NCBI GenBank assembly: GCA_009786085.1
Contig: WQTW01000008.1
Coordinates: 1 to 34,489 of the forward strand
Direction: 5' to 3'
Origin: Pseudomonadota bacterium
GTDB lineage: Bacteria > Pseudomonadota > Gammaproteobacteria > Burkholderiales > Casimicrobiaceae
DNA: 34,489 nucleotides
The notes beneath the pieces were generated by a model that was not told where the DNA came from, searched no databases, and saw nothing but the letters and a program-made list of their open reading frames with translations. A program made the position numbers and the translations under genes. This document shows positions 24,102 to 31,895 of this stretch, piece by piece. Every line of letters starts with the position of its first letter. The stretch's first letter is position 1.

Positions 24102-25181
24102 TCATTGCGGTCGTCGATGGGTAAACAACGCACGATACTCAATCAACAGCGCCTCGACCACCAGTCGCGGCTGCAACGGGTGGCTCAACCAGCGGCGCTG
24201 CCGCAACAAGGAGCGATGATAATGGAAAAGCGCCGACGGAGCTACCGCCGCCGCCAACGGTTGCAACATTTTCTGGCATTCCACATGGTAACGCGCTGCG
24301 CCGCCGCCATGAATCCGCGCCAGATCGACCGTCCAGCCGATCAACGCCTCGACGAATTGCGCCAACCGCTGTTTGTTGTCATCGCGGTTGCCGCCCGCCC
24401 AGGCCTGCGCCACCGCATAGGGCGACAAGCGGTGCGGTTGCGCCAACGCCTTTTGCCAATCTTGCCGCCATGTCTGCTGTTCGGGATCGAAGCGGTCACG
24501 CGCCGTCAATGGCGCACCGCCGGTTTGCGCCAGAAGCTGCTCCGCTCCGTCAATCCCTTCCTCACGCAAAAACGCCAGCGCCTCCCCGGTCGAGGGATAA
24601 GGCGCCGCCCAACGCTGGCAACGGCTCAAAACCGTCGCCGGCAGGCGCTGCCATTGTTGCGCCACCAGCATCAGGGCGCTTCCGACCGGCGGCTCTTCGA
24701 GCGTTTTCAACAGCGCATTGGCCGCCGCCGCGTTCATCTGTTCCGCCGGTACGATCACCGCCACTTTGGCGCGCTGGCGATGGCTGGTCACCTGCATGAA
24801 GTCGATCAACCGGCGAATCGCATCGACCGGAATCGTGTCCAGCACCTTGACCTCGCCCGAGGGATCGCGTTCGAGCGGCTCGATCAGCATCAGGTCGGGG
24901 TGTTGCCCCATCGCTACGTAGTGACAGCTTTCGCAAACCCCGCAGGCTTCGCCGTGTTTCTTCTCCGCGCCTTCGCACAGCAGCGCTCGCGCCGCGTTCA
25001 GCGCCAACACCCGCTTGCCGATTCCCGCCGCGCCGTGGATCAGCAACGCCTGCGGCCAGGACGCGCGTTGCTGCAAACGCGCCTGCAACGCCGCATGCTG
25101 CCAGGGATAAGCGTCCTGCCATTCAAAGAACGGCGTCAACGTTTCTTCTTCGGCTTCAATGGATTTTCGGGAGCGCGCCAT
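24102..25181 (-). CDS. holB: DNA polymerase III delta-prime subunit
   Basis: A 359-residue clamp-loader subunit. The N-terminal AAA+ fold shows WPQALLIHGAAGIGKRVLALNAARALLC with a P-loop-like GAAGIGKR, a zinc module with four cysteines (Cys in ALLCEG and ACGVCESCH), VIVPAEQMNAAAANALLKTLEEPP and the arginine-finger motif VLSRCQRW. The C-terminal helical domain is divergent, as usual. In the clamp loader it helps load the beta clamp on DNA. It starts 5 bases after tmk without its own strong ribosome site, so translational coupling is likely. Confidence 0.93.
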   Translation of the reverse strand: MARSRKSIEAEEETLTPFFEWQDAYPWQHAALQARLQQRASWPQALLIHGAAGIGKRVLALNAARALLCEGAEKKHGEACGVCESCHYVAMGQHPDLMLIEPLERDPSGEVKVLDTIPVDAIRRLIDFMQVTSHRQRAKVAVIVPAEQMNAAAANALLKTLEEPPVGSALMLVAQQWQRLPATVLSRCQRWAAPYPSTGEALAFLREEGIDGAEQLLAQTGGAPLTARDRFDPEQQTWRQDWQKALAQPHRLSPYAVAQAWAGGNRDDNKQRLAQFVEALIGWTVDLARIHGGGAARYHVECQKMLQPLAAAVAPSALFHYHRSLLRQRRWLSHPLQPRLVVEALLIEYRALFTHRRPQ

Positions 25182-25186
25182 CGTGT

Positions 25187-25804
25187 TTAAAACAAAGTGT
25201 TAACAATACTGCACAACGCATCACGAATCGCGTCGATGCTTTTCCTGCCGTCGATCACGCGGTAACGTTGCGGCGCTTGTCGGGCGAGTTCGAGGTAAGC
25301 ATCGCGCACCCGCTGCATGAAACCGTCCGGTTCGCGTTCAAAGCGATCCAGTTCCCTGCCGTCCGCCTGCAAACGCTTCTGAGAAATCTCCAACGGCACA
25401 TCGAAAAGCAAGGTCAGATCGGGCATGCAGTCACCGTGCAACCAGTGCGCGAGATGGGTGATCGTGTCTTTGGATACACCGTGCCCGCCGCCCTGATACG
25501 CATACGTCGCATCGGTAAAACGATCGCACAACACCCAATCACCGCGCGCCAGCGCCGGACGGATCACCTGCGCCAAGTGTTCACTGCGCGCCGCAAACAT
25601 CAGCAGCGTCTGCGTCTCGCGGGACATCGTTTCGTGCAACAGTTGTTCGCGCCATTGTTCACCCAGCGCCGTACCGCCCGGCTCACGGGTGACGACGACG
25701 TTGACACCGCGTTGACGCAGCGTTTCGGCCAGCCAGTCGAGGTGCGTGCTCTTGCCGGCGCCGTCGATGCCTTCGAGCGTAATGAAACGGGGAAGAACGG
25801 ACAT
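25187..25804 (-). CDS. tmk: Thymidylate kinase
   Basis: A 205-residue kinase that phosphorylates dTMP to dTDP. P-loop [28 protein letters not shown], the [15 protein letters not shown] motif with the DR-F/Y signature, [16 protein letters not shown] and the LID-type DGRELDRFE. Start at the ATG 25804; an in-frame TTG two codons earlier overlaps the mltG stop. The gap to mltG is 2 bases (TGATCATG), implying coupling. Length is normal for the family. Confidence 0.95.
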   Translation of the reverse strand: MSVLPRFITLEGIDGAGKSTHLDWLAETLRQRGVNVVVTREPGGTALGEQWREQLLHETMSRETQTLLMFAARSEHLAQVIRPALARGDWVLCDRFTDATYAYQGGGHGVSKDTITHLAHWLHGDCMPDLTLLFDVPLEISQKRLQADGRELDRFEREPDGFMQRVRDAYLELARQAPQRYRVIDGRKSIDAIRDALCSIVNTLF

Positions 25805-25806
25805 GA

Positions 25807-26817
25807 TCAAAAACGACGTTTCAAAATATAGCGAGCCACGGCTCGGTTGTGCTGATCCAGGGTTTCCGAAAATTCACTGCTGCCGCTGCCGTCGTTGCGC
25901 GAAACAAAATACATGTATTTCGTGCTCGGCGGTTGCAACACCGCATCGAGCGACGCCTGCGACACCATCGCAATCGGCGTCGGCGGCAGGCCGGCGCGGG
26001 TGTACGTATTGTACGGCGTATCCGTGTCCAGATCGCGGCGACGCAATTTGCCGTCATAGCGCGCGCCCATTCCGTAGATAACCGTCGGATCGGCCTGCAA
26101 GCGCATGCCGATCCTGAGCCGGTTGATAAAGACCGACGCCACCAATGGCCGGTCGGAAGCGGTTCCCGTTTCCTTCTCGACGATGGACGCCAGAATCAGC
26201 GCCTCATACGGCGACGCCAGCGGCAAGCCTTCCTGACGCTTCGCCCAACTTTCGCTCAAGCGCGTCTGCAAGGCCTGATACGCCGTTTTCAGCACGGTAA
26301 CATCGTCGCTGTCGGCGGCGAAATGATAAGTGTCGGGGAAAAACAAACCTTCGGGCAAGGTTTCAGATGCGCCGACCGCCTGAAGAATCTGCGCGTCCGG
26401 CGCATCAAGCACCGTATTGACGATGTCCGGTTGATCGCGCAAGCGCCGCTTCAAATCAGCGAACGTCGAACCTTCCGTGATCGTGACCACCACCGGCACC
26501 GTGATACCGTCCACCAACTTCTGCAAAAGCGACGTCAGCGTCATCTCACCCTCGAAGCGGTACCGTCCGGCCTTGATCGCCGCCGCCTGTCCCTGCGCCC
26601 GTGCAGGCACCGTCAACTGCCAGGGATGCCGCAACACGCCATCACGCGCCAGCGTCGCCGCCACCTGATTGAGCGTCGCGCCCTTCGGAACGGTCAACAA
26701 ATACGGCTGCGTCGGCAACGGCAACGGCTGCCGCCAGACCCAAGCCAAAAGCGCCAGCCCCAACAAGGCCAGCGCCGCGATGACCCACAGGCTTCGGATG
26801 ACGTACGCTTTCTTCAT
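25807..26817 (-). CDS. mltG: Endolytic peptidoglycan transglycosylase MltG (YceG)
   Basis: A 336-residue inner membrane enzyme that cuts nascent glycan strands. One N-terminal membrane helix (about 9-28), a LysM-like [22 protein letters not shown] segment, and the YceG domain with [34 protein letters not shown] (catalytic Glu in the VEKET motif, 213-217), [16 protein letters not shown] and [16 protein letters not shown]. First gene of the mltG-tmk-holB-pilZ-tatD run. Its upstream region is filled with R3 and R1 repeats, so the promoter lies in or before these and is not clearly visible. Confidence 0.95.
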   Translation of the reverse strand: MKKAYVIRSLWVIAALALLGLALLAWVWRQPLPLPTQPYLLTVPKGATLNQVAATLARDGVLRHPWQLTVPARAQGQAAAIKAGRYRFEGEMTLTSLLQKLVDGITVPVVVTITEGSTFADLKRRLRDQPDIVNTVLDAPDAQILQAVGASETLPEGLFFPDTYHFAADSDDVTVLKTAYQALQTRLSESWAKRQEGLPLASPYEALILASIVEKETGTASDRPLVASVFINRLRIGMRLQADPTVIYGMGARYDGKLRRRDLDTDTPYNTYTRAGLPPTPIAMVSQASLDAVLQPPSTKYMYFVSRNDGSGSSEFSETLDQHNRAVARYILKRRF

Positions 26818-26865
26818 TGCGGTATTTTAAAGCGTTTCGCAATTTTTCAGAAATGCTTCGATTGC

Positions 26866-26937
26866 TGATTTCACGCGGAGACGCGGAGCGCGCGGAGAAA
26901 AGAACGCCTTTCTTCGCGCCTTCGCGTGAGATAACGT
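26866..26937. repeat. Inverted R3 pair between mltG and gspG
   Basis: TTCACGCGGAGACGCGGAGC (from 26869) and its inverted relative CTTCGCGCCTTCGCGTGAGA (26913-26932) face each other across a short spacer. It lies in the divergent region upstream of both mltG and gspG. Confidence 0.75.
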
Positions 26938-26940
26938 TTT

Positions 26941-27038
26941 TCTGATCCCTGATTCCTGACCTCTGATTCCTGACATCTGACATCTGACATCTGACATCTG
27001 ACATCTGACCTCTGACATCTGATATCTGACCTCTGATA
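26941..27038. repeat. R1 heptad array upstream of gspG, longest in the window
   Basis: About 14 units of 7 bases. On the plus strand it reads as repeated CTGACAT, CTGACCT and CTGATTC. A similar array in the opposite orientation starts 2 bases after the gspG stop codon, so gspG is bracketed by inverted arrays. Confidence 0.9.
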
Positions 27039-27048
27039 CGGTTATAAT
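27019..27048 (+). promoter_or_regulatory. Predicted gsp operon promoter formed partly by repeat DNA
   Basis: A perfect TATAAT (27043-27048) lies just after the R1 array. CTGATA at 27019-27024, itself an R1 unit, lies 18 bases upstream and matches TTGACA in four of six positions. Transcription would start about at 27055, the A of the gspG ATG, so the mRNA may be leaderless; no ribosome site is seen before gspG. Inference from consensus. Confidence 0.45.
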
Positions 27049-27054
27049 CGCCGA

Positions 27055-27510
27055 ATGAATACAGCGTCCTTCCCTCTCTCTCTGCCTGCCCATCGCTCGC
27101 GCGGCTTCACCCTGATCGAAATCATGGTGGTGATCGTCATTCTGGGCGTGCTGGCGGCGCTGATCGTTCCCAAATTCATGGATCGCCCCGATGAGGCGCG
27201 CATTACCGCCGCTCAGACCGACATCCGCACGCTGATGAATGCGCTGAAACTTTACCGGCTCGACAACCAGCGTTATCCAACCACCGAGCAGGGGTTGAAC
27301 GCGCTGGTGACGCGCCCCACCACCCCGCCGGAACCGGCCAACTGGAAACCTGGCGGCTATCTGGAACGCCTGCCGCCGGATCCCTGGGGGAATCCCTACC
27401 AATACCTGAACCCCGGCCTGCACGGTGAAATCGACGTGTTCAGCTTCGGCGCCGACGGCAAGAGCGGCGGCGAGGGCAATGATGCCGATATCGGGTCGTG
27501 GCATTTGTGA
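27055..27510 (+). CDS. gspG: Type II secretion major pseudopilin GspG
   Basis: A 151-residue prepilin-like protein. The leader of 17 residues ends SRG, and the mature protein begins FTLIEIMVVIVILGVLAAL with the conserved Glu5, cut and methylated by the prepilin peptidase. The body shows PKFMDRPDEARITAAQTDI, LYRLDNQRYPTTEQGLNAL, DPWGNPYQYLNPG and the calcium-site loop FGADGKSGGEGNDADIGSW. It is the main subunit of the T2SS pseudopilus in the periplasm. First gene of gspGHIJKLMN here; gspC, D, E and F are not in the window. It has no visible ribosome site and a TATAAT box directly upstream. Confidence 0.96.
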   Translation: MNTASFPLSLPAHRSRGFTLIEIMVVIVILGVLAALIVPKFMDRPDEARITAAQTDIRTLMNALKLYRLDNQRYPTTEQGLNALVTRPTTPPEPANWKPGGYLERLPPDPWGNPYQYLNPGLHGEIDVFSFGADGKSGGEGNDADIGSWHL

Positions 27511-27512
27511 TT

Positions 27513-27792
27513 GTCAGGGATCAGATATCAGATGTCAGATATCAGATGTCAGGAATCAGAAAAACCCATCTCGCGCCTCCGCGTGAGCCATTTCATGGAT
27601 TTTGCATCCTGCGGTTCCGCACAGAATGACAATTTTTTCTCCGCGCCTCCGCGTCTCCGCGAAGAGGAACCCCCCTCCCCTTCCATCCCTCTCCCCTTGC
27701 CCCTCTCCCGCGGTAAGCGGGAGAGGGGAAGCATTTCCCTCCTCTCTCCCGCTTACCGCGGGAGAGAGGTCGGAAGAGAGGGGTTGGGAGGG
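27513..27792. repeat. Repeat block between gspG and gspH (R1, R3, R8, R2)
   Basis: R1 heptads (27513-27560), an R3 fragment, R8 (TTTTGCATCCTGCGGTTCC, from 27600), R3 (CCGCGCCTCCGCGTCTCCGC, 27642-27661), then three R2/R2b palindromes (27672-27790). R8 and R3 recur again in the same order at 27818-27882, so the R8-R3 pair is duplicated on both sides of the R2 cluster. The frame stays open through the block, but the peptide is repeat-derived. Confidence 0.85.
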
Positions 27793-28401
27793 ATGGGGTG
27801 GGGATGGGGTTATGTGAATTTTGCATCCTGCGGCTTCGCGCAGGATAACGCGCTTCGCTCCGCGCCTCCGCGTCTCCGCCTGAATAACCATTCCGGCTTC
27901 ACGCTACTCGAAATCCTCATCGTGCTGGTCATTCTGGCGCTCGTCGCCGGACTGATTACGCTGACCGTCGGCGGCGATGAGCGCAACACTATACAGCGCG
28001 AAGCGCAGCGTCTCACCGGCGCACTCGAATACGCCGCCGACCGCGCCCGTTTCCGCCGTGAGATTGTCGGCGTTTCGGCGCTCCCCGACGGTCGCGGCTG
28101 GCGTTTCTGGAGCATTCCTGAAGACGCCGGTAAAAACACTTCCTGGCGTCCTGTCACCGATGACGCGCCGCTGGCCGCGCACCGGCTGTCCGGCGATCTC
28201 TCGTTGCGCCCGCTGCATTACGCCGGTCAACCGCTTGCCGCCGACGCCATCGTACCGTTGCTGCCGTCGGGACGCTCCGAACCGTATGCGCTCGAACTGC
28301 GCGGCGCGGATTGGTCGCTCCGCTTGAACGGCGATCCGCTGGGGCGCCTTTCCGCCACGCTGCCGGAAATGTCGGGAGCGGCATCGGGAGTGATGCGATG
28401 A
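27793..28401 (+). CDS. gspH: Type II secretion minor pseudopilin GspH
   Basis: Pseudopilin with cleavage at HSG before FTLLEILIVLVILALVAGL (Glu5 present), followed by EAQRLTGALEYAADRARFRREIVGVS and a beta-rich end with LELRGADWSLRL, as in GspH. The mature part is about 167 residues. The start is unclear: everything before NNHSG is R8 and R3 repeat DNA. ATG 27793 (GAGGGG 9 bases upstream) gives a 35-residue leader, GTG 27814 gives 28, and CTG 27880 gives 5. The original start was probably lost or moved by repeat insertion. The end overlaps gspI by ATGA. It is a tip-complex subunit with GspI, J and K. Confidence 0.85.
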   Translation: MGWGWGYVNFASCGFAQDNALRSAPPRLRLNNHSGFTLLEILIVLVILALVAGLITLTVGGDERNTIQREAQRLTGALEYAADRARFRREIVGVSALPDGRGWRFWSIPEDAGKNTSWRPVTDDAPLAAHRLSGDLSLRPLHYAGQPLAADAIVPLLPSGRSEPYALELRGADWSLRLNGDPLGRLSATLPEMSGAASGVMR

Positions 28402-28964
28402 AGCGCCCGATTGCTCAACGCCCTCCCCTCTCCCCTACCCCTCTCCCGCAAGCGGGAGAGGGATCTTTCTCCTTCGCGCCTTCGCAGCTTCGCGAGAGGT
28501 TTTGCCGTTGTCGGCCTGCAAAGCATAGAGGTCATAGAGATGTGATAAAGAGGCAGCTCCCGCAAGGGGAGAGGGGGGTAAATCGCGGCTTCACGCTGGT
28601 CGAAATTCTCGTCGCGCTCACCATTGTCGCCGTGGCGCTGGCCGCCGGTCTGCGAGCATTGAATCAGAGCGCCGACAACGCCAATCAGTTGAAACTGCGC
28701 ACGCTGGCGCTGTGGGTCGCGGAAAACCGTCTGGCCGAAGCGCAACTGCTGCCCGAACTGCCGCCCGCCGGTACGGTTCAGGGTCAGGTCTCGCAAGCGG
28801 GCATCGCGTTCGCCTGGCAGCAAACCATCAGCGTCACGCCCAATCCCGCCTTTCGCAAGATCGACATTCGCGTCGTTGAAACGCAAGCGCCCCATTACGA
28901 GTTGGCGCGGCTGAACAGTTTTCTCGGCATTCCGCCGCAGCCGGAAGCGAAAGAAACGCGATGA
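28398..28964 (+). CDS. gspI: Type II secretion minor pseudopilin GspI
   Basis: 188 residues from the ATG that overlaps the gspH stop (ATGA). The mature protein starts after VNRG: FTLVEILVALTIVAVALAAGL, Glu5 present, then NADNANQLK-like TLALWVAENRLAEAQLLPE, the typical GspI motif, and a beta domain. The leader would be 64 residues, far longer than the usual 6-20, because R2 and R3 repeats lie in frame between MKRPIAQRPP and the cleavage site. A GTG at 28542 would give a normal 16-residue leader (VIKRQLPQGERGVNRG) and may be the start used now. GspI nucleates the pseudopilus tip. Which start is used decides whether the protein is processed normally. Confidence 0.85.
   Translation: MKRPIAQRPPLSPTPLPQAGEGSFSFAPSQLRERFCRCRPAKHRGHRDVIKRQLPQGERGVNRGFTLVEILVALTIVAVALAAGLRALNQSADNANQLKLRTLALWVAENRLAEAQLLPELPPAGTVQGQVSQAGIAFAWQQTISVTPNPAFRKIDIRVVETQAPHYELARLNSFLGIPPQPEAKETR
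28424..28578. repeat. R2, R3 and partial R2 repeats inside the gspI leader
   Basis: An R2 palindrome (28424-28461, with CTCTCCCGCAAGCGGGAGAG), an R3 stretch (CTTCGCGCCTTCGCAGCTTC, 28471-28490), about 60 bases of other sequence, and a partial R2 (CTCCCGCAAGGGGAGAGG, 28558-28575). The total keeps the gspI frame open. Confidence 0.85.
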
Positions 28965-29572
28965 ACGCGAACCGCGGTTTCACGCTTGTCGAAATTCTGA
29001 TCGCGCTGATGATTTTTTCGGTGATTTCGGTGCTGGCTTACCGCGCCACCGCCGCATTGACCGACGGCGAACTGCGACTGACGCAGGAGGCCGCTCACTG
29101 GCGCGCCATCGAACAGGTGTTCACCCGTCTCGAAGCCGATGTCCGGCAGGCGTTGCCGCGCCCGCTGGCCGAAGGCGGGCACACTTTGCCGCCCTGGCGG
29201 GGACAACACGAACCGCAGCGTCGCGTCGAACTGCAATTCGCCCGCGCCGCGCCGGGTTTGCCGACCACCGTCAGCACCGCGCGCGGGCAGCGAATGGCGT
29301 ATGTCTGGCAAAGAAATGAAAATGGCGGCGCACTCGAACTGCTTTACTGGCCGGCGTTCGACAACCTGCCGAACACCGCGCCGCAACGCTATCTTCTGCT
29401 CGACGGCATCGCTTATTTCCGGCTCGACTATCTGAGCCGGAACGGCGACTGGATCGACGAATGGCCGCCCGCTGACAAGACAACGAGTGACGCGCCGCTG
29501 CCACGCGCCGTTCGCGTACAACTGGCTGCCGCCGATGGCGCGGTTGTCGAACGTTTGTTCGCGCTGCAATGA
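28961..29572 (+). CDS. gspJ: Type II secretion minor pseudopilin GspJ
   Basis: A 203-residue pseudopilin with a short leader MNANRG and mature FTLVEILIALMIFSVISVLAYRA (Glu5 present). The body shows AHWRAIEQVFTRLEADVRQALPRP, the typical GspJ signature, and a GQRMAYVWQRNE/ALELLYWPA beta region. It forms the tip complex with GspI and GspK. ATGA overlaps at both ends with gspI and gspK show translational coupling. No repeat has entered this gene. Confidence 0.94.
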   Translation: MNANRGFTLVEILIALMIFSVISVLAYRATAALTDGELRLTQEAAHWRAIEQVFTRLEADVRQALPRPLAEGGHTLPPWRGQHEPQRRVELQFARAAPGLPTTVSTARGQRMAYVWQRNENGGALELLYWPAFDNLPNTAPQRYLLLDGIAYFRLDYLSRNGDWIDEWPPADKTTSDAPLPRAVRVQLAAADGAVVERLFALQ

Positions 29573-30459
29573 AAACCGCGATGAAAAATACCTCTTTCCA
29601 TCGCGGCGGCGCGTTAATCATCGCCATGCTGGTTGCGGCGCTGGCTGCCGCCGTTGCCGTCACGCTGATCGTCGGCGAACAGCGCTGGCTGGCCGGTGTC
29701 GAAGCGCAGCGCGATCACGCGCAAGCGCAGGCGCTTGCCGACGCCGGTGTGCGCATGGCGCGTCACATTCTCTTTCAAGAGATGCACCGTGGCGAAGCCG
29801 TCGTCCATCTGAAAGAATCCTGGGCGTTTCCGCTGCCGCCGACGCCGTTTGAAAACGGCTTTGTCGAAGGCCGCATCATCGACCTGCAAGGCCGTTTCAA
29901 TCTCAACAACCTGTTGCCGACTTCCCGCACAAAACGCGCCGATCTCGAGCGCCTCAACCGCCTGTGCCGCCAACTGGAACTCGACGGCAACACGTGTCAG
30001 GCGCTTTTCCATCATTACCTCGCCGGTCTTGATGTCGACAACCCTTCCAGCTCAACGCTCACGCTGCCGCCGCTCTTCGATCTCGGCGACCTCGCCTTGC
30101 CCGCCGCCGCGATGAGCAAACTCGCGCCCCATCTCACCGCCCTGCCGGAACCCGTGTCGCTCAACCTCAACACGGCGGAACGCGACACCCTGAGAGCGAT
30201 TTTCGCCGACATCCGCGATGAGGACCTCAACAAAATTCTGGCGGAGCGCGACAGCCGCCCGTTCTTTTCGCTGACGGATTTTCGCCGCCGCTTGCCGCCC
30301 GATGTCCGCACCTTCAACGAAGAAGGGCTTGGCGTCAACAGCCGCTATTTTCTGATTACCGTCCGCGCCCGTCAGGGCGACGCCCGCGCACAAGCACAGG
30401 CTCTGGTGCGCCGCGATGCCAAACGCTGGCCGGAAATCGTCTGGAAAACGGTAGAATGA
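29569..30459 (+). CDS. gspK: Type II secretion minor pseudopilin GspK
   Basis: A 296-residue protein, the largest pseudopilin. Leader to RGG, then ALIIAMLVAALAAAVAVTLI without the conserved Glu5, which is normal for GspK as the distal tip subunit. Family marks are EAQRDHAQAQALADAGVRMARHIL, IDLQGRFNLNNLLP and the SAM-like helices LNLNTAERDTLRAIFADI and SLTDFRRRLPPDV. Linked to gspJ by ATGA. A 161-base gap filled with R2/R2b repeats separates it from gspL. Confidence 0.94.
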   Translation: MKTAMKNTSFHRGGALIIAMLVAALAAAVAVTLIVGEQRWLAGVEAQRDHAQAQALADAGVRMARHILFQEMHRGEAVVHLKESWAFPLPPTPFENGFVEGRIIDLQGRFNLNNLLPTSRTKRADLERLNRLCRQLELDGNTCQALFHHYLAGLDVDNPSSSTLTLPPLFDLGDLALPAAAMSKLAPHLTALPEPVSLNLNTAERDTLRAIFADIRDEDLNKILAERDSRPFFSLTDFRRRLPPDVRTFNEEGLGVNSRYFLITVRARQGDARAQAQALVRRDAKRWPEIVWKTVE

Positions 30460-30507
30460 TCGGTTATCGCTATTTCTGAAACAGCTCTTTGCATGGTTTA
30501 CGCCCCA

Positions 30508-30599
30508 ACTGCCCTCTCCCCCACCCCTCTCCCGCTTGCGGGAGAGGGGAAACCAACACCCTCCCCTTCAAGGGGAGGGCTGGGGTGGGGATGGGGTTT
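30508..30599. repeat. R2 and R2b palindromes between gspK and gspL
   Basis: R2 (CCCTCTCCCGCTTGCGGGAG region, 30525-30549) and R2b (CCCTCCCCTTCAAGGGGAGG, 30560-30579, plus a GGGGTGGGGATGGGG tail). They could form stable hairpins in the gsp transcript, with possible polar effect on gspL-M-N. Confidence 0.85.
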
Positions 30600-30620
30600 G
30601 TCGCTTTTGGCTGAATCCCC

Positions 30621-31895
30621 ATGACCGTCCTTCGCATTTTCTTCGACGCCCCGCCTGCTGCCGCCCGCGCGTTCGCCTGGGCGCTGTTCGATGCGAACGG
30701 CGTCTGTTTCCGCGAAGGACGAAGCGCCGCCGAACACTGGCCGCGTGGCGCCAGGCGCGAAGCCGTGCTCGCCGCCGACCTCGCGCCGTTGATGGCGTTC
30801 AAACTGCCGCCGTTGTCGGCGTCGCGTCTCGACAGCGCCGTTCGCCTTCAACTTGAGGATCGCCTGGCAACGCCGCTGTCCGCCCAGCAAATCATCATCG
30901 GTCAACAACAACGCGACGGCTGGGTGCGCGTCGTGCTGGCCGAACAAACGCTGCTGGAAGCGCTGCGGCAACTCGACATCGACCGCGCGTTCAGCGAAGC
31001 GGAACTGATAGATGCCGCCGACGATGCCTGGCACTGGTGTGTATCCTCAGAGGGGCACGGCTTCGTGCGCCGCGACCGCAACAGCGGCGGCAGCGCCTTC
31101 GCTCTTGACTTCGCCGCGCTTGATCTCTCGGTTGCAACCCAAAAAACATTACCCCCCGAACTGACGCTGGCGCTGGCCGCCGAAGCCGTCCCCCCCCAAG
31201 CGCTGCACATCCACGCGGCCTTGCCCGCCGAAGTTCTCTCCTCCTGGCAACAAACCAACAACGTGTGTCGCCTCACCGTCAATCCGCCCTGGCGCTGGAC
31301 GCAAGTCGAACCGGCGCGATTCGCTCAGGCCGCCGACCTTTTGCCGCCGCGCGAACCCGCAACATCGGCAACGCGCTCAAGCAACGGCTGGCGAACCGCC
31401 GCCCTGCTGCTCGGCATCGCGCTGGCGTTGCACGTTGTCGCTACCGTCGCTGTCTGGAGTTCGTCGCTGTGGCAGCACTGGCAAATTTCGCGCGCTTGGC
31501 AAGCCCTGGCGAACGAAGCCGGTCTCTCCGCGAAAACGAGCGCAGCAACAATCCCGGCGCAATGGTCACGCGCCTACGCCGACGCGCGTCACCGCGCCGG
31601 TCTCGCCGCGCCCGACGATGCGCTGCCGCTGCTGGCGCGCGCCGCGCCGTCTTTGCGGACGCTGCCGTCGGGAACACTGCCGATGGGAACACTGCCGATG
31701 GGAACACTGCCGATGGGAACACTGCGTAATGCCATCTACGCCGACCGCGCCTGGACATTTGAATTCGCATCGCTCGACACAGCGACACAAAAAACACTGG
31801 AAGCGAACCTGCGCCGCGCCGGTCTGCAAGCGATGAGCGGCAGCACCGCTGGCGGTTACCGTTTGCGCATCCAGATGCAGGAGAACGCGCCGTGA
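30621..31895 (+). CDS. gspL: Type II secretion inner membrane platform protein GspL
   Basis: A 424-residue protein. The cytoplasmic actin-like domain (1-250) contains VLAADLAPLMAFKLPPLSASRLDSAVRLQLEDRLATP, close to the GspL pattern, and binds the ATPase GspE. One membrane helix (about 258-278, LLLGIALALHVVATVAVW) leads to a periplasmic ferredoxin-like domain that pairs with GspM. A 15-base tandem repeat in the periplasmic part encodes GTLPM three times (351-365), in the linker before the last domain. The start follows the R2b repeat; no strong ribosome site is seen. Confidence 0.92.
   Translation: MTVLRIFFDAPPAAARAFAWALFDANGVCFREGRSAAEHWPRGARREAVLAADLAPLMAFKLPPLSASRLDSAVRLQLEDRLATPLSAQQIIIGQQQRDGWVRVVLAEQTLLEALRQLDIDRAFSEAELIDAADDAWHWCVSSEGHGFVRRDRNSGGSAFALDFAALDLSVATQKTLPPELTLALAAEAVPPQALHIHAALPAEVLSSWQQTNNVCRLTVNPPWRWTQVEPARFAQAADLLPPREPATSATRSSNGWRTAALLLGIALALHVVATVAVWSSSLWQHWQISRAWQALANEAGLSAKTSAATIPAQWSRAYADARHRAGLAAPDDALPLLARAAPSLRTLPSGTLPMGTLPMGTLPMGTLRNAIYADRAWTFEFASLDTATQKTLEANLRRAGLQAMSGSTAGGYRLRIQMQENAP
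31656..31727 (+). repeat. 15-bp tandem repeat in gspL
   Basis: GGAACACTGCCGATG occurs three times without mismatch (31671-31715), preceded by a degenerate copy (31656-31670) and followed by a partial one (31716-31727). As 15 is a multiple of three, copy-number change keeps the frame. Confidence 0.95.

Noticed and set aside
24030-25190. 386-codon plus-strand frame opposite holB
   Set aside because: Antisense to a clearly recognisable holB; composition rich in Arg and Gln with no domain.
26941-27038. CRISPR-like appearance of the heptad arrays
   Set aside because: Units are 7 bases, contiguous and degenerate, with no spacers and no cas genes nearby.
27511-27792. An N-terminal extension of GspH through the whole repeat block (start at 27511)
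   Set aside because: The extra 94 residues are translated repeats (SGIRYQMSD-like and SPLPLSRGKRERG-like) and would place over 120 residues before the pseudopilin cleavage site.
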